Origin: an uncultured Alistipes sp.
GTDB taxonomy: Bacteria > Bacteroidota > Bacteroidia > Bacteroidales > Rikenellaceae
Reading direction: 5' to 3'
NCBI GenBank assembly: GCA_947364365.1
Contig: CANASP010000009.1
Span: 39,177 to 103,176 of the forward strand
DNA: 64,000 nucleotides
How positions within the stretch are numbered: the stretch's first letter is position 1; every line of letters begins with the position of its first letter. Positions 8,569-17,208 of this stretch are shown here, one piece after another. The notes below the pieces were generated by a model that did no database searches, was not told the DNA's origin, and saw only the letters and a list, made by a program, of their open reading frames with translations. The translations under genes were made by a program, and so were the position numbers.

Positions 8569-8940
8569 TTCGCGTTGCGGATTGCGGCTCCGCAGGAGCC
8601 GTGCGGGCCGCAGCGACCCGAATGCGACGGCGAGAAGGGCGGCCTTGCCCCGAGTATGAATTTTTGCTGAACAAAGGCGCTCTTCGTTTTCGAAGAGCGG
8701 CAGCCCGCAGCCACCCCCGGCGGAGGGCTGCTTCGTCGGCTGCGCCTTCTTCGCACCTCTCCGCTGGCTGCGGACTTTCCTTTTCCCTCTGTAAATCGCG
8801 GCTCCATAGGAGCCGTGCGGGCCGCAGTCTCCCGGGCACGGAGGCCCGCAACCCCTGCGTGATGCGGACTCCGCAGGCTGCGGGCCGCCACTCTTCGGGA
8901 AAACCCGGAGAGTGCCTACCTCCGCAACAACACAAAACGG
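8569..8940. repeat. Gene-free region built from GC-rich palindromic repeat elements
   Basis: About 370 nt with no credible gene. It holds two copies of a GGCTCC-(3 nt)-GGAGCC hairpin followed by GTGCGGGCCGCAG (8586-8613 and 8801-8827). A plus-strand element begins with the hairpin CGCTCTTCG/CGAAGAGCG (8678-8699) and runs through CAGCCCGCAGCCACCCCCGG to CCGCTGGCTGCGG near 8773. A related element on the minus strand lies at about 8865-8935. Relatives occur at 50007-50107 and 60711-60800. Short reading frames across it are shadows of the repeats. Confidence 0.7.
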
Positions 8941-8975
8941 GATAGTTTTAATTCTTAATTTTTCATTTTCAATCC

Positions 8976-10241
8976 TCACATCAGCCCCATCCGCCGCCGG
9001 GCGAAGGGGATGACCCAGGCGGGCGGCTGCCGGCGCGCGAGCAGGTCGCGCATATGGTCCATGTAGGGTTCGGCATGGCGGAAGTAGCGCATGAGCCCCG
9101 CGCAGAGCGAGTTCTTGCGGCAGCCGTCGGCACCCGTCTCGAAGCGGTGCTTGGGGCACTCGCCGCGGCAGGCGAAGTAGTAGCGGCAGGCGAGGCACTC
9201 GGCCGGCAGGGCGTTGCGCTTGGCCAGTCCGAAGGCGCGGCGGCGCGGCGAGCGGTAGAGCTCGGCGAGCGGCGTGGAGCGGATATTGCCCAAAAGGTGC
9301 TCGGGGTAGACGAAGTGGTCGCACGCGTAGACGTCGCCGTTGTGCTCGACCACCAGCGCATCGCCGCACGTCTCGCCCATGGAGCAGACCCCCGGCTCGA
9401 CGCCGCACCACTGGGCCAGCGTGGCGTCGAAGAGCTGGACGAAAGTTTGCCCCACATCGGCGACGACCCACTGGTCGAAAACATCGCACAGGAAATCGCC
9501 GTAGCCCTCGGCCGTCACGGACCACTCGGCCAGCCGCGCCCCCTCCCTCTCGGGCGAGACGATCAGCGGCCGGTGCATCCCCGGCATGTCGACGACGTGC
9601 TCGACGGCGGGCAGGAACTGCATGTAACGGCTGCCCACCGTGTCGCGGAAGAAGCGGTAGATCTCCGCGCCGCGCCCCTCGCAGAGGCGGTTGACGACGC
9701 TCAGGGTGTTGAATTCGACCCCGGAGGAGCGGAGCAGCTCCACGGTGCGCATCACGCGGTCGAAGGTCGACGCACCCCCCTTGGTCAGGCGGAAGGCATC
9801 GTGGACATCGGCCGGGCCGTCGAGCGAGAGGCCCACCAGGAAGCGGTTCTCGGCGAAGAGCTCGCACCACGCCTCGTCGACGAGCGTGCCGTTGGTCTGC
9901 AACGTATTCTCGATGCGCTTGCCGTCGGCGTACTTGCGTTGCAGCGCCATCGCCCGGCGGTAGAAGTCGAGCCCCAGCAGCAGCGGCTCGCCGCCGTGCC
10001 AGCAGAACTGCACGACAGGGACCCGGTTGGCCTCGATGTATTGCCGGATATAGAGCTCGAGCAGCTCGTCGCTCATCACCGCCTCGCGGCCGCCGTACTG
10101 CGCCGCCTTGTCGAGGTAGTAGCAGTAGGTGCAGTCGAGGTTGCAGGCCGAGCCCGCGGGCTTGAGCATGGTCATGAAGGCCGCGGGAGCCGTCTGCTTC
10201 TCGGCGTCGCGGAAGGTGAAGATCTCTTTGTCGCGTTTCAT
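8976..10241 (-). CDS. Anaerobic sulfatase-maturating enzyme (radical SAM/SPASM)
   Basis: 421 residues. The radical SAM cluster motif is CNLDCTYC (Cys33, Cys37, Cys40). The SPASM region carries further Cys clusters, visible as CSMGETCGDALVVEHNGDVY, CLACRYYFACRGEC and a final CRKNSLC. This is the arrangement of anSME, which binds three iron-sulfur clusters and converts a Ser or Cys in sulfatases to formylglycine without oxygen. The window has a sulfatase with a Ser-type site (34825-36162), a fitting client. The gene stands alone, divergent from the GH36 operon; its stop is followed by an A/T-rich stretch (8945-8975) and the repeat region. Confidence 0.93.
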   Translation of the reverse strand: MKRDKEIFTFRDAEKQTAPAAFMTMLKPAGSACNLDCTYCYYLDKAAQYGGREAVMSDELLELYIRQYIEANRVPVVQFCWHGGEPLLLGLDFYRRAMALQRKYADGKRIENTLQTNGTLVDEAWCELFAENRFLVGLSLDGPADVHDAFRLTKGGASTFDRVMRTVELLRSSGVEFNTLSVVNRLCEGRGAEIYRFFRDTVGSRYMQFLPAVEHVVDMPGMHRPLIVSPEREGARLAEWSVTAEGYGDFLCDVFDQWVVADVGQTFVQLFDATLAQWCGVEPGVCSMGETCGDALVVEHNGDVYACDHFVYPEHLLGNIRSTPLAELYRSPRRRAFGLAKRNALPAECLACRYYFACRGECPKHRFETGADGCRKNSLCAGLMRYFRHAEPYMDHMRDLLARRQPPAWVIPFARRRMGLM

Positions 10242-10316
10242 CGTAAGGTTTTGCCAAAAGTAACGATTTTTTCCGTTATCTTTGTCTTCGGAGACCCTTC
10301 AAAACCGATCGATACC
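10242..10316. promoter_or_regulatory. Overlapping divergent promoters for anSME (-) and GH36 (+)
   Basis: On the plus strand TATCTTTG at 10277-10284 with a TTTTG at 10249-10253 serves the GH36 gene. On the minus strand TACTTTTG (plus-strand bases 10255-10262) serves anSME. The two boxes are 14 nt apart, so the promoters overlap and may compete. Confidence 0.7.
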
Positions 10317-12524
10317 ATGAAAAAGCGCCTTCTGCCGCTTCTGGCAGCACTCCTTGCCGCCCTGGGATGCGCCCGGGCCGCCGCACCCGCCGTCATCGAC
10401 ATCCGCACCGACGGCCTCTCGCTGGTGCTGTGCGCGAACGACGACGGCACCGTCGTGCTGCGCCACTTCGGCGGCCGCATCGACGACGTGGCCCCCTTCG
10501 CCGCCTACCGCACCCACCGCCGCTGGGACCACGGTGCCGACGACGAGATCTACCCCGCGGCCGGAGGCCGCAACTTCCGTCTCCCGGCGCTGCGCGCGAC
10601 CCACGCCGACGGCGACCCCAACACCGAACTGCGCTACGTCGCCCACGAGGTACTGCCCACCGGCGACGACAATGTCACGCAGACCGTCGTCCGGCTCACC
10701 GACCGCCGGCAGCCGCTCGACGTCGAGCTCCTCTTCACGGCCTACGCCCGCGAGGATGTCATCACCGTCCGCAGCCGCATCACCAACCGCGAGGAGGGCC
10801 CCGTCGTCCTGCACGCCTACTACGCCTCGGCGCTCACGCTCCACGGCCACGACAGCTACCTGCTCACGCAGCTGCGCGGCGGCTGGGCCGACGAGGCGCA
10901 GGTCGAGCACCTCCGGCTCGCCCACGGCACCCACAGCATCTCGACGCGCAAGCTGGTGAAGGCGACCCACTCGGAGAACCCCGCGTTCATGCTCTCGCTC
11001 GATAGCGACCGCTTCGACGAGCGCCACGGCGAGGTGATCGCCGGCGCGCTGGCCTGGAGCGGCAACTACCGCATCGACTTCTCGATCGACGAATACGACG
11101 TGCTGACCGTCCTGGCGGGAGCCAACCCCGACGGGGCCGCCTACACGCTCGACGCCCGGAAGACGCTCGCGACGCCCGAGATGATCTACACCTACAGCGC
11201 CGAGGGGGCGGGCCGCGCCTCGCGCAACCTCCACGACTGGGCCCGCCGCTACGGCATCCGCGGCGGCAAGCGCGGCCACGTGCCCACGCTGCTCAACAGC
11301 TGGGAGGGGGCCTACTTCTCCTTCGACGAGAAGACCCTCTGCGGCATGATCGACGACGCGGCGGAGATGGGACTCGAAATGTTCGTGCTCGACGACGGCT
11401 GGTTCGGCAACAAATACCCGCGCGACCACGACCGTGCGGGGCTGGGCGACTGGGAGGTCAACGCGAAGAAGCTCCCCGGCGGCATCGACCGCATCGCCTC
11501 CTACGCCCACGAGCGGGGGCTGAAGTTCGGCATCTGGATCGAACCCGAGATGGTCAACCCGCAGAGCGAGCTGGCCGAGCGGCATCCCGACTGGGTGGTG
11601 CGCGCCGATGGGCGCGAGGCGACGCAGATCCGCAACCAGTGGCTGCTCGACATGGCCAACCCCGCGGTGCAGGATTTCGTCTTCGGGGTCTTCGACCGCA
11701 CGCTCGCGCTCTCGAAGAAGATCGACTACATTAAGTGGGACGCCAACCGCCACGCCGAGGCCTTCGGCTCGAAGTACCTGCCCGCCGACCGGCAGTCGAA
11801 CTTCTGGGTCGACTACGCCGAGGGGCTCCGCAAGGTCATGGAGCGCATCCGCGCCAAGTATCCCGACGTGCTGATCCAGGCCTGCTCGTCGGGCGGCGGC
11901 CGCGTGGAGTACGGGGCGCTGAAGTATTTCGACGAGGTGTGGACGAGCGACGACACGGAGGCGCTCTCGCGCGCCCGCATCCAGTACGGCACCTCGCTCT
12001 TCTACCCCGCGGCCGTCATCGGCGCCCACGTCTCGGCGTCGCCCAACCACCAGAGCGGCAACGTCATCCCCATCAAGTTCCGCTTCGACATGGCCGCCAC
12101 GGGACGCCTGGGCATGGAGCTCCAGCCGCGGCAGATGAGCGACGCGGAGCGCGACTTCGCACGCCGCGCCATCGCCTCCTACAAGGAGTTCCGCGACCTG
12201 GTGGAGGAGGGCGACCTCTACCGCATCGGCTCGCCCTACGATCCGAGCGGCACCTTCGCCACGATGTATGTGTCGAAGGACCGCCGCCGCGCCGTCGTCA
12301 TGGCCTACTGCATCCGCTACCGCGGCCACACGCCCGTCCCGCAGTTCCGTCTCGAAGGGCTCGACACGGCGACGCATTACAAGGTGCGCGAACTCAACGT
12401 CGACCACGCACGCTGCTGGTTCGACGGCGAGGTGCTGACGGGCGCCTTCCTGCACCACGAAGGGCTCAATCCGCCCCTGCAACGGCTCTACGACAGCGCC
12501 GTCTACCTGCTCGAAGCGCAATAG
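10317..12524 (+). CDS. GH36 alpha-galactosidase, exported
   Basis: 735 residues, the usual length of GH36 enzymes of the long bacterial type. An N-terminal signal (MKKRLLPLLAALLAALGCA) precedes a beta-sandwich domain and the TIM barrel. Family motifs include LDDGWFG, KFGIWIEPEMVNP, IKWDANRH with the nucleophile Asp, CSSGGGRVEYG, and VWTSDDTEALSR with the acid/base Asp. It should remove alpha-1,6- or alpha-1,3-linked galactose from oligosaccharides, probably in the periplasm. First gene of a three-gene operon with an SGNH esterase and a PfkB kinase. Start chosen at the signal peptide 33 nt after the minus-7 box. Confidence 0.92.
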   Translation: MKKRLLPLLAALLAALGCARAAAPAVIDIRTDGLSLVLCANDDGTVVLRHFGGRIDDVAPFAAYRTHRRWDHGADDEIYPAAGGRNFRLPALRATHADGDPNTELRYVAHEVLPTGDDNVTQTVVRLTDRRQPLDVELLFTAYAREDVITVRSRITNREEGPVVLHAYYASALTLHGHDSYLLTQLRGGWADEAQVEHLRLAHGTHSISTRKLVKATHSENPAFMLSLDSDRFDERHGEVIAGALAWSGNYRIDFSIDEYDVLTVLAGANPDGAAYTLDARKTLATPEMIYTYSAEGAGRASRNLHDWARRYGIRGGKRGHVPTLLNSWEGAYFSFDEKTLCGMIDDAAEMGLEMFVLDDGWFGNKYPRDHDRAGLGDWEVNAKKLPGGIDRIASYAHERGLKFGIWIEPEMVNPQSELAERHPDWVVRADGREATQIRNQWLLDMANPAVQDFVFGVFDRTLALSKKIDYIKWDANRHAEAFGSKYLPADRQSNFWVDYAEGLRKVMERIRAKYPDVLIQACSSGGGRVEYGALKYFDEVWTSDDTEALSRARIQYGTSLFYPAAVIGAHVSASPNHQSGNVIPIKFRFDMAATGRLGMELQPRQMSDAERDFARRAIASYKEFRDLVEEGDLYRIGSPYDPSGTFATMYVSKDRRRAVVMAYCIRYRGHTPVPQFRLEGLDTATHYKVRELNVDHARCWFDGEVLTGAFLHHEGLNPPLQRLYDSAVYLLEAQ

Positions 12525-12556
12525 CCCGCAACCGACAACCATCCAACGACAATATC

Positions 12557-13273
12557 ATGAAAAAAACGATTGCGACACTGATGCTCGGCCTCGTGGCGAC
12601 GGGCATCGCCCTGGGACAGGACCCCGCAGGCCTGCCCCAGCACGACTGGGCCGGTCTTCGCGTCTATGCCCAGGCCGACAAGGAGATAAGCGAAGCCCCC
12701 GAGGTGGTCTTCATGGGCAACTCGATCACCGAAGGGTGGCGCCACCAGCACCCCGACTTCTTCACGCGCAACAACTTCGCCGGGCGCGGCATCAGCGGCC
12801 AGACCTCGTCGGAGATGCTCGTGCGGTTCCGTCAGGATGTCATCGACCTGCACCCCAAGGCGGTGGCGATTCTCGCGGGAACCAACGACCTGGCGATGAA
12901 CAACGGCTACATCGCGATGGAGAACATCGTGCGCAACATCGTCTCGATGTGCGAGCTGGCCCGCTTCAACGGCATCAAGGTGCTGTTGTGCTCCGTGCCC
13001 CCCGCCACCCGTTTCGGCTGGCGGCCCCAGATCGAGACCACCGAGCTCATCCCGCAGCTCAACGCCCTGCTCAAGGCCTACGCCGACACGGCGGAGGGTG
13101 TCGAGTGGGTCGACTACTTCTCGGCGCTGGCCGCACCCGACAACACGCTGCCGGAGACCTACTCGCCCGAAGGGTGCCACCCCAACGGCGAGGGCTACAA
13201 GGTGATGGAGCGGATCATCGTCCCGGCCATCAACCGGATCAACGGCACCGACAAGGAGTATTTCGTCTATTGA
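12557..13273 (+). CDS. SGNH/GDSL-family esterase, exported (copy 1)
   Basis: 238 residues with a clear signal peptide (cleavage near GIALGQ, residue 20). SGNH blocks are present: block I MGNSITEGW with the catalytic Ser, block II Gly in FAGRGISGQ, block III LAGTND, and the His in the block V-like segment CHPNGEGY. Such enzymes remove acetyl or other acyl groups from sugars. It is a close paralogue of the gene at 26550-27269, including a 64-bp run of identical DNA (13185-13248). It sits between GH36 and a sugar kinase. Confidence 0.9.
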   Translation: MKKTIATLMLGLVATGIALGQDPAGLPQHDWAGLRVYAQADKEISEAPEVVFMGNSITEGWRHQHPDFFTRNNFAGRGISGQTSSEMLVRFRQDVIDLHPKAVAILAGTNDLAMNNGYIAMENIVRNIVSMCELARFNGIKVLLCSVPPATRFGWRPQIETTELIPQLNALLKAYADTAEGVEWVDYFSALAAPDNTLPETYSPEGCHPNGEGYKVMERIIVPAINRINGTDKEYFVY

Positions 13274-13292
13274 CAAACCGCCCGCACACGCT

Positions 13293-14186
13293 ATGGAAGC
13301 ACGTTATGCAGTAGGTATGGGCGAAGTGCTGTGGGACATGCTGCCCACGGGACGGAAACTGGGCGGCGCCCCCGCCAACTTCGCCTTCCACGTCGCGCAA
13401 TTCGGTATCGAGAGCCGCATCGTCAGCGCCGTGGGACGCGACAGGGCGGGCGACGACCTGCTCGACGAACTCGGCCGGCGTCGGCTCGGAGGGGCGATTG
13501 AGCGGGTGGACTACCCCACCGGCGAGGTGATCGTCGCGCTCGACGACGCAGGCATTCCCCGCTACGACATCCGCGAAGGGGCCGCATGGGACAACATCCC
13601 CTTCACGCCGCAACTCGAAGAGCTGGCCCGCTCGACGCGGGCCGTCTGCTTCGGATCGCTGGCACAGCGCAGCGCCGCATCGCGCGCGACGATCGAGCGG
13701 TTTCTCGACGCCATGCCCTGCGACGGGGAGCGCTACCGCATCTTCGACATCAACCTGCGGCAGCGGTTCTACACCGAGCAGACGATCCTCCGCTCGCTGG
13801 AGCGGTGCGACATACTGAAGATCAACGACGAGGAGCTGGAGGTACTCGGCCGCATGCTGGCGCTGCCCGGACAAGGCGCCGGGGCGCAGTGCCGGGAGCT
13901 GGTACGCCGCTACGGACTGCGCATCGCGATCCTCACGTGCGGAGCCCGCGGAAGCCACGTCTTCACCGCCGACGAGGAGACGTTCGTCGCCACGCCGAAG
14001 GTCGAGGTGGCCGACACGGTCGGGGCGGGCGACTCGTTCACGGCCTCGTTCACGGCGGCGCTGCTCCACGGCAAGTCCCTCGGAGAGGCGCACCGGCTGG
14101 CCGTCGATGTCTCGGCGTGGGTCTGCACGCAGCACGGCGCCATGCCCCTCCTGCCCGAGGAGCTCCGCCGCCGCGCCACGGAGTAG
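13293..14186 (+). CDS. PfkB-family sugar kinase (fructokinase-like)
   Basis: 297 residues. The N-terminal signature KLGGAPANFAFHVAQFG and the C-terminal PfkB motif DTVGAGDSFTASF (anion hole and catalytic Asp in GAGD) place it in the ribokinase/fructokinase superfamily; overall length and the early GEVLWDMLPTG fit bacterial fructokinases. It should phosphorylate a free hexose in the cytoplasm with ATP. As the last gene of the GH36 operon it may channel sugar released by the enzymes around it. The exact sugar (fructose, mannose or other) cannot be read from the sequence. Confidence 0.88.
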   Translation: MEARYAVGMGEVLWDMLPTGRKLGGAPANFAFHVAQFGIESRIVSAVGRDRAGDDLLDELGRRRLGGAIERVDYPTGEVIVALDDAGIPRYDIREGAAWDNIPFTPQLEELARSTRAVCFGSLAQRSAASRATIERFLDAMPCDGERYRIFDINLRQRFYTEQTILRSLERCDILKINDEELEVLGRMLALPGQGAGAQCRELVRRYGLRIAILTCGARGSHVFTADEETFVATPKVEVADTVGAGDSFTASFTAALLHGKSLGEAHRLAVDVSAWVCTQHGAMPLLPEELRRRATE

Positions 14187-14210
14187 CCGCCTTGTACGAC
14201 CGCACCCGAA

Positions 14211-14238
14211 AGGGCCGAACGCATGTTCGGCCCTTTTT
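14211..14238 (+). terminator. Rho-independent terminator of the GH36 operon
   Basis: AGGGCCGAAC (14211-14220), loop GCAT, GTTCGGCCCT (14225-14234), then a T tract. Perfect 10-bp stem, 25 nt after the kinase stop. A second small hairpin GTCCCGG/CCGGGAC follows at 14245-14267. Confidence 0.9.
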
Positions 14239-14275
14239 CATTGCGTCCCGGCAGCCCGGGCCGGGACCCGGAGCC

Positions 14276-14420
14276 GTATACTATCCGATCAAAAAGGTCC
14301 AATCCGACCCCAACGCCGCGAGAGAGGCCCCAGGGCCCTTCTGCGGGGTCCCGGACGACGGCGATTATACTCTTTTGGGCACATAGTATACAGGGAGGCC
14401 TGACGCACGGTTTATTTTTG
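14276..14420 (+). promoter_or_regulatory. Regulated promoter of the GH130-SusC/D operon
   Basis: The minus-7 box TATTTTTG is at 14413-14420, 21 nt before the GH130 start. CATAGTATAC lies at 14382-14391, ending 21 nt before the box. An inverted copy, GTATACTATC, is at 14276-14285. The same ATAGTATAC core stands at the same distance before the promoters at 33484 and 39116, so it is a likely operator of a shared activator. Confidence 0.65.
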
Positions 14421-14441
14421 TGTAACCGAAAAAACTGACCT

Positions 14442-15473
14442 ATGCGCCACCCTGAGAATCCCATTTTGACCCCCGGCGACTTTCTGCCGAGCCAGCAGGC
14501 GATGAAGATCGAATGCCTGCTCAACCCGGGCGTTTTCCGCTTCGACGGCAAGACCTGGATGCTGATCCGCGTCGCCGAACGGCCCGAGCAGCGCGCGGGC
14601 GAGATCAGCTTCCCGCTGCTCGACGACGACGGACGGATCGCGGTGATGCGCGTCGACGCGGCGTCGCCCGATCTCGACCTGACCGATCCCCGCGTCATCA
14701 GCTACCGGGGCGACGACTACCTGACGACCATGTCCCACCTGCGGCTGGCGAGCAGCACCGACGGGGTGCACTTCGCCGAGGAGGCCGGCTACACGGGGCT
14801 CTTCGCCTCCGACCGCTACGAAGCCTACGGCATCGAGGATTGCCGCGTCACGCAGATCGGGGATACCTATTATCTGACCTACACGGCCGTCTCGGCCAAC
14901 GGAGTGGCCGTGCGCATGCGCGCGACCGCCGACTGGCGCACCTTCGACGACTACGGAGTGGTGCTGCCGCCCCACAACAAGGACTGCACGCTCTTCGACA
15001 GCCGGATCGGCGACCTATATTATATGTTGCACCGCCCGAGCAGCCCCGAGATCGGCGGCAACTACATCTGGATCGCCCAGAGCCCCGACCTGCGGCACTG
15101 GGGCAACCACCGCTGCGTGGCCCGCACGCGCCCCGGAATGTGGGACAGCGCCCGCATCGGCGCCGGCTGCGCGCCGATACGCACCGACAAGGGGTGGCTG
15201 GCGATCTATCACGGCGCCGACGAGCGGAACCGCTACTGCCTGGGAGCCCTGCTGCTCGACGCCGACGACCCGTCGAAGGTCCTCGCACGCAGCGACCGGC
15301 CGATCATGGAACCCACGGCACCCTACGAATGCACGGGATTCTTCGGCAACACCGTCTTCACCAACGGCCACGTGGTCGACGGCGACCGCATCGTCCTCTA
15401 CTACGGCGCCGCCGACTCGGTGATATGCCGCGCCGACTTCACGGTGAGCGGCATCCTGGCCACGCTCGGATAG
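14442..15473 (+). CDS. GH130-family beta-mannoside phosphorylase or hydrolase
   Basis: 343 residues forming a five-bladed beta-propeller family protein. It begins with RHPENPILTPGDF, the typical GH130 opening, and has GIEDCRVT with the key acidic residue, KDCTLF, IGAGCAPI and the conserved IYHGAD. GH130 members split beta-1,4- or beta-1,2-mannosidic bonds, by phosphorolysis or hydrolysis. No signal peptide is present, so it acts in the cytoplasm on imported oligosaccharides, which fits phosphorolysis of Man-GlcNAc or mannobiose-type products. First gene of an eight-gene operon ending at 29253. Whether it is a phosphorylase needs the phosphate-binding residues checked by alignment. Confidence 0.88.
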   Translation: MRHPENPILTPGDFLPSQQAMKIECLLNPGVFRFDGKTWMLIRVAERPEQRAGEISFPLLDDDGRIAVMRVDAASPDLDLTDPRVISYRGDDYLTTMSHLRLASSTDGVHFAEEAGYTGLFASDRYEAYGIEDCRVTQIGDTYYLTYTAVSANGVAVRMRATADWRTFDDYGVVLPPHNKDCTLFDSRIGDLYYMLHRPSSPEIGGNYIWIAQSPDLRHWGNHRCVARTRPGMWDSARIGAGCAPIRTDKGWLAIYHGADERNRYCLGALLLDADDPSKVLARSDRPIMEPTAPYECTGFFGNTVFTNGHVVDGDRIVLYYGAADSVICRADFTVSGILATLG

Positions 15474-15498
15474 CATAAACCTCAAAACAAAACCCTAT

Positions 15499-17163
15499 AT
15501 GAAAAAAACGCTTACTTCCGGCATCGGGGCGCTGCTCTGCGCCTGCGCCCTGTCCGGGTGCCACGGCGGCGGAGGCTCGTTCACGCCCGACGTCGACCTC
15601 ACGCACCGCCTCTACCCCACCGTGCAGACCCCGACCCGCTCGCTCGTGGTGGTCGATCTGCGCCACGACGACATCGAAGGACAGGTCGCGGCGATCGGCC
15701 TCCAGGGCATCGTCAACCGCGACGAGACGGAGAAGGTATATGTGATGAACAGCCGCTGCAAGGACAACCACGGCGGCTGGAAGATCGGCCCCACGGCGAT
15801 GGCCCAGATGGGACAGTTCTGGCTCGACCGCGTGCTGACGGACATCCCGCAGGAGACGCTCGCGCTCGACAGCTCGCAGCGCAACCCGGGATTCGCGGCG
15901 CTGGTGGAACGCTACAAGGAGAAGGTCAAGGGCGTCGTCGTGTACGACCCCGACCTGGTCGAGGCGACGATCGAGGCGGCGACGACCATCGCCGCCCAGA
16001 CCGACGGCCTGATCCTCTCGCCGTCGCTCTACGAGGAGCTGAAGCCCTACGGCTTCCCGGTGATCCAGGACCTGCGGGGCAAGTTCGGCAACAACATCGA
16101 GTGCGTCGACTGGCTCGTGGAGAACTACTTCGACGCCGCCAACCACGACGTGGCCTTCACCTGGTCGCACATGACCACCGATTTCGAGGAGAGCTGGGGC
16201 GCCGCCAACAAGGACTACGTGGTGGCCAACCGCCTGTTCACCTACTTCCTCGACATCCAGGACCACACCGAGTGCGCCTACTACGAGAACATCGTCAAGC
16301 GCTATCCCGCCGGCACGCAGATCATGGGATGGACCGACGAGCTGAAGGCCGACAAGCTCTTCGCCGACTACGGCTACGTGATGGTCCCCTTCATCTCGGT
16401 GGAGAACATGACCGTCATGTCGTCGTTCCCCTCGGTCGAGGGGACGCCGATCGAGCCGAAGGTCTACGAGGCCGACCCCGAGACGGTCTTCGTGGCGATG
16501 CTCGTCTCCGACGGCGACAACCTGCTGCACACGATGATCTACATGCCCTACACGATCGAGGAGTCGGAACACTACGGCGAGGTCCCCGTGACGTGGATCA
16601 TCAACCCCGCGATCGTCGACCTGGCGCCGCGCGTCTTCTCGTGGTACGAGCGGACGATGGACGCCGGCGGGCAGGAGATGGGCGCCATGATGGGCGACGG
16701 CTCGCCCACGACCGACCGTTACAGCGGCTTCTCGTTCTACTGCGCCCTGGCCAAGCACTATGTCGACAAGGCCGGCATGCTGACGCTCAAGCAGATGATC
16801 GACGGCGAGGCCGTGGCCTGGAACGTACAGCCCTACTGCCTGGAGGGCGGCTACGCCGGTACCGACTGGCGCGGCATCGGCCCCCACGAGTACCACATGG
16901 ACCACGAATGTTTCCACGTGGGGACCACCAACTCGCGTCCCGAATACCTCTACGAGGCGATCGACAGCGCGCCCAAGGGCCAGCCGCTCTTCCTGTCGGT
17001 GATGATCGGCACGGCGAGCGAGGATGTCGTGACCTACGCAGCCCAGCTGAAGAAGGAGCTGGAGGCACGCAACGACGGCCACAAGTACGTCTTCGTGCGT
17101 CACGCCGACCTGGCCGCCTCCTACCGCGCCTGGAAGGGGCTGCCGGTGGAGCCGAAGCGATAG
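15499..17163 (+). CDS. GxGYxYP-like putative glycoside hydrolase, lipoprotein
   Basis: 554 residues. The signal ends in a lipobox (ALSGC, Cys21), so the protein is lipidated. The body resembles the GxGYxYP domain family found in SusC/D loci: an N-terminal domain beginning near LVVVDLRHDD with GLQGIVNRDETE, then FVAMLVSDGDNLLH near residue 333, which matches the family's conserved SDGDN segment. The family is annotated as a putative glycoside hydrolase without a proven reaction. It sits 25 nt after GH130 and 45 nt before susC, so it belongs to the glycan-binding/processing set at the cell surface. The family call rests on motif memory. Confidence 0.65.
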   Translation: MKKTLTSGIGALLCACALSGCHGGGGSFTPDVDLTHRLYPTVQTPTRSLVVVDLRHDDIEGQVAAIGLQGIVNRDETEKVYVMNSRCKDNHGGWKIGPTAMAQMGQFWLDRVLTDIPQETLALDSSQRNPGFAALVERYKEKVKGVVVYDPDLVEATIEAATTIAAQTDGLILSPSLYEELKPYGFPVIQDLRGKFGNNIECVDWLVENYFDAANHDVAFTWSHMTTDFEESWGAANKDYVVANRLFTYFLDIQDHTECAYYENIVKRYPAGTQIMGWTDELKADKLFADYGYVMVPFISVENMTVMSSFPSVEGTPIEPKVYEADPETVFVAMLVSDGDNLLHTMIYMPYTIEESEHYGEVPVTWIINPAIVDLAPRVFSWYERTMDAGGQEMGAMMGDGSPTTDRYSGFSFYCALAKHYVDKAGMLTLKQMIDGEAVAWNVQPYCLEGGYAGTDWRGIGPHEYHMDHECFHVGTTNSRPEYLYEAIDSAPKGQPLFLSVMIGTASEDVVTYAAQLKKELEARNDGHKYVFVRHADLAASYRAWKGLPVEPKR

Positions 17164-17208
17164 CGATGCAACCGAAACACATACCCAACTACTAAACAAT
17201 CAAACCTC

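Noticed and set aside
8945-8975. A/T-rich stretch after anSME as a terminator or small gene
   Set aside because: No stem and no coding signal; it looks like low-complexity intergenic DNA.
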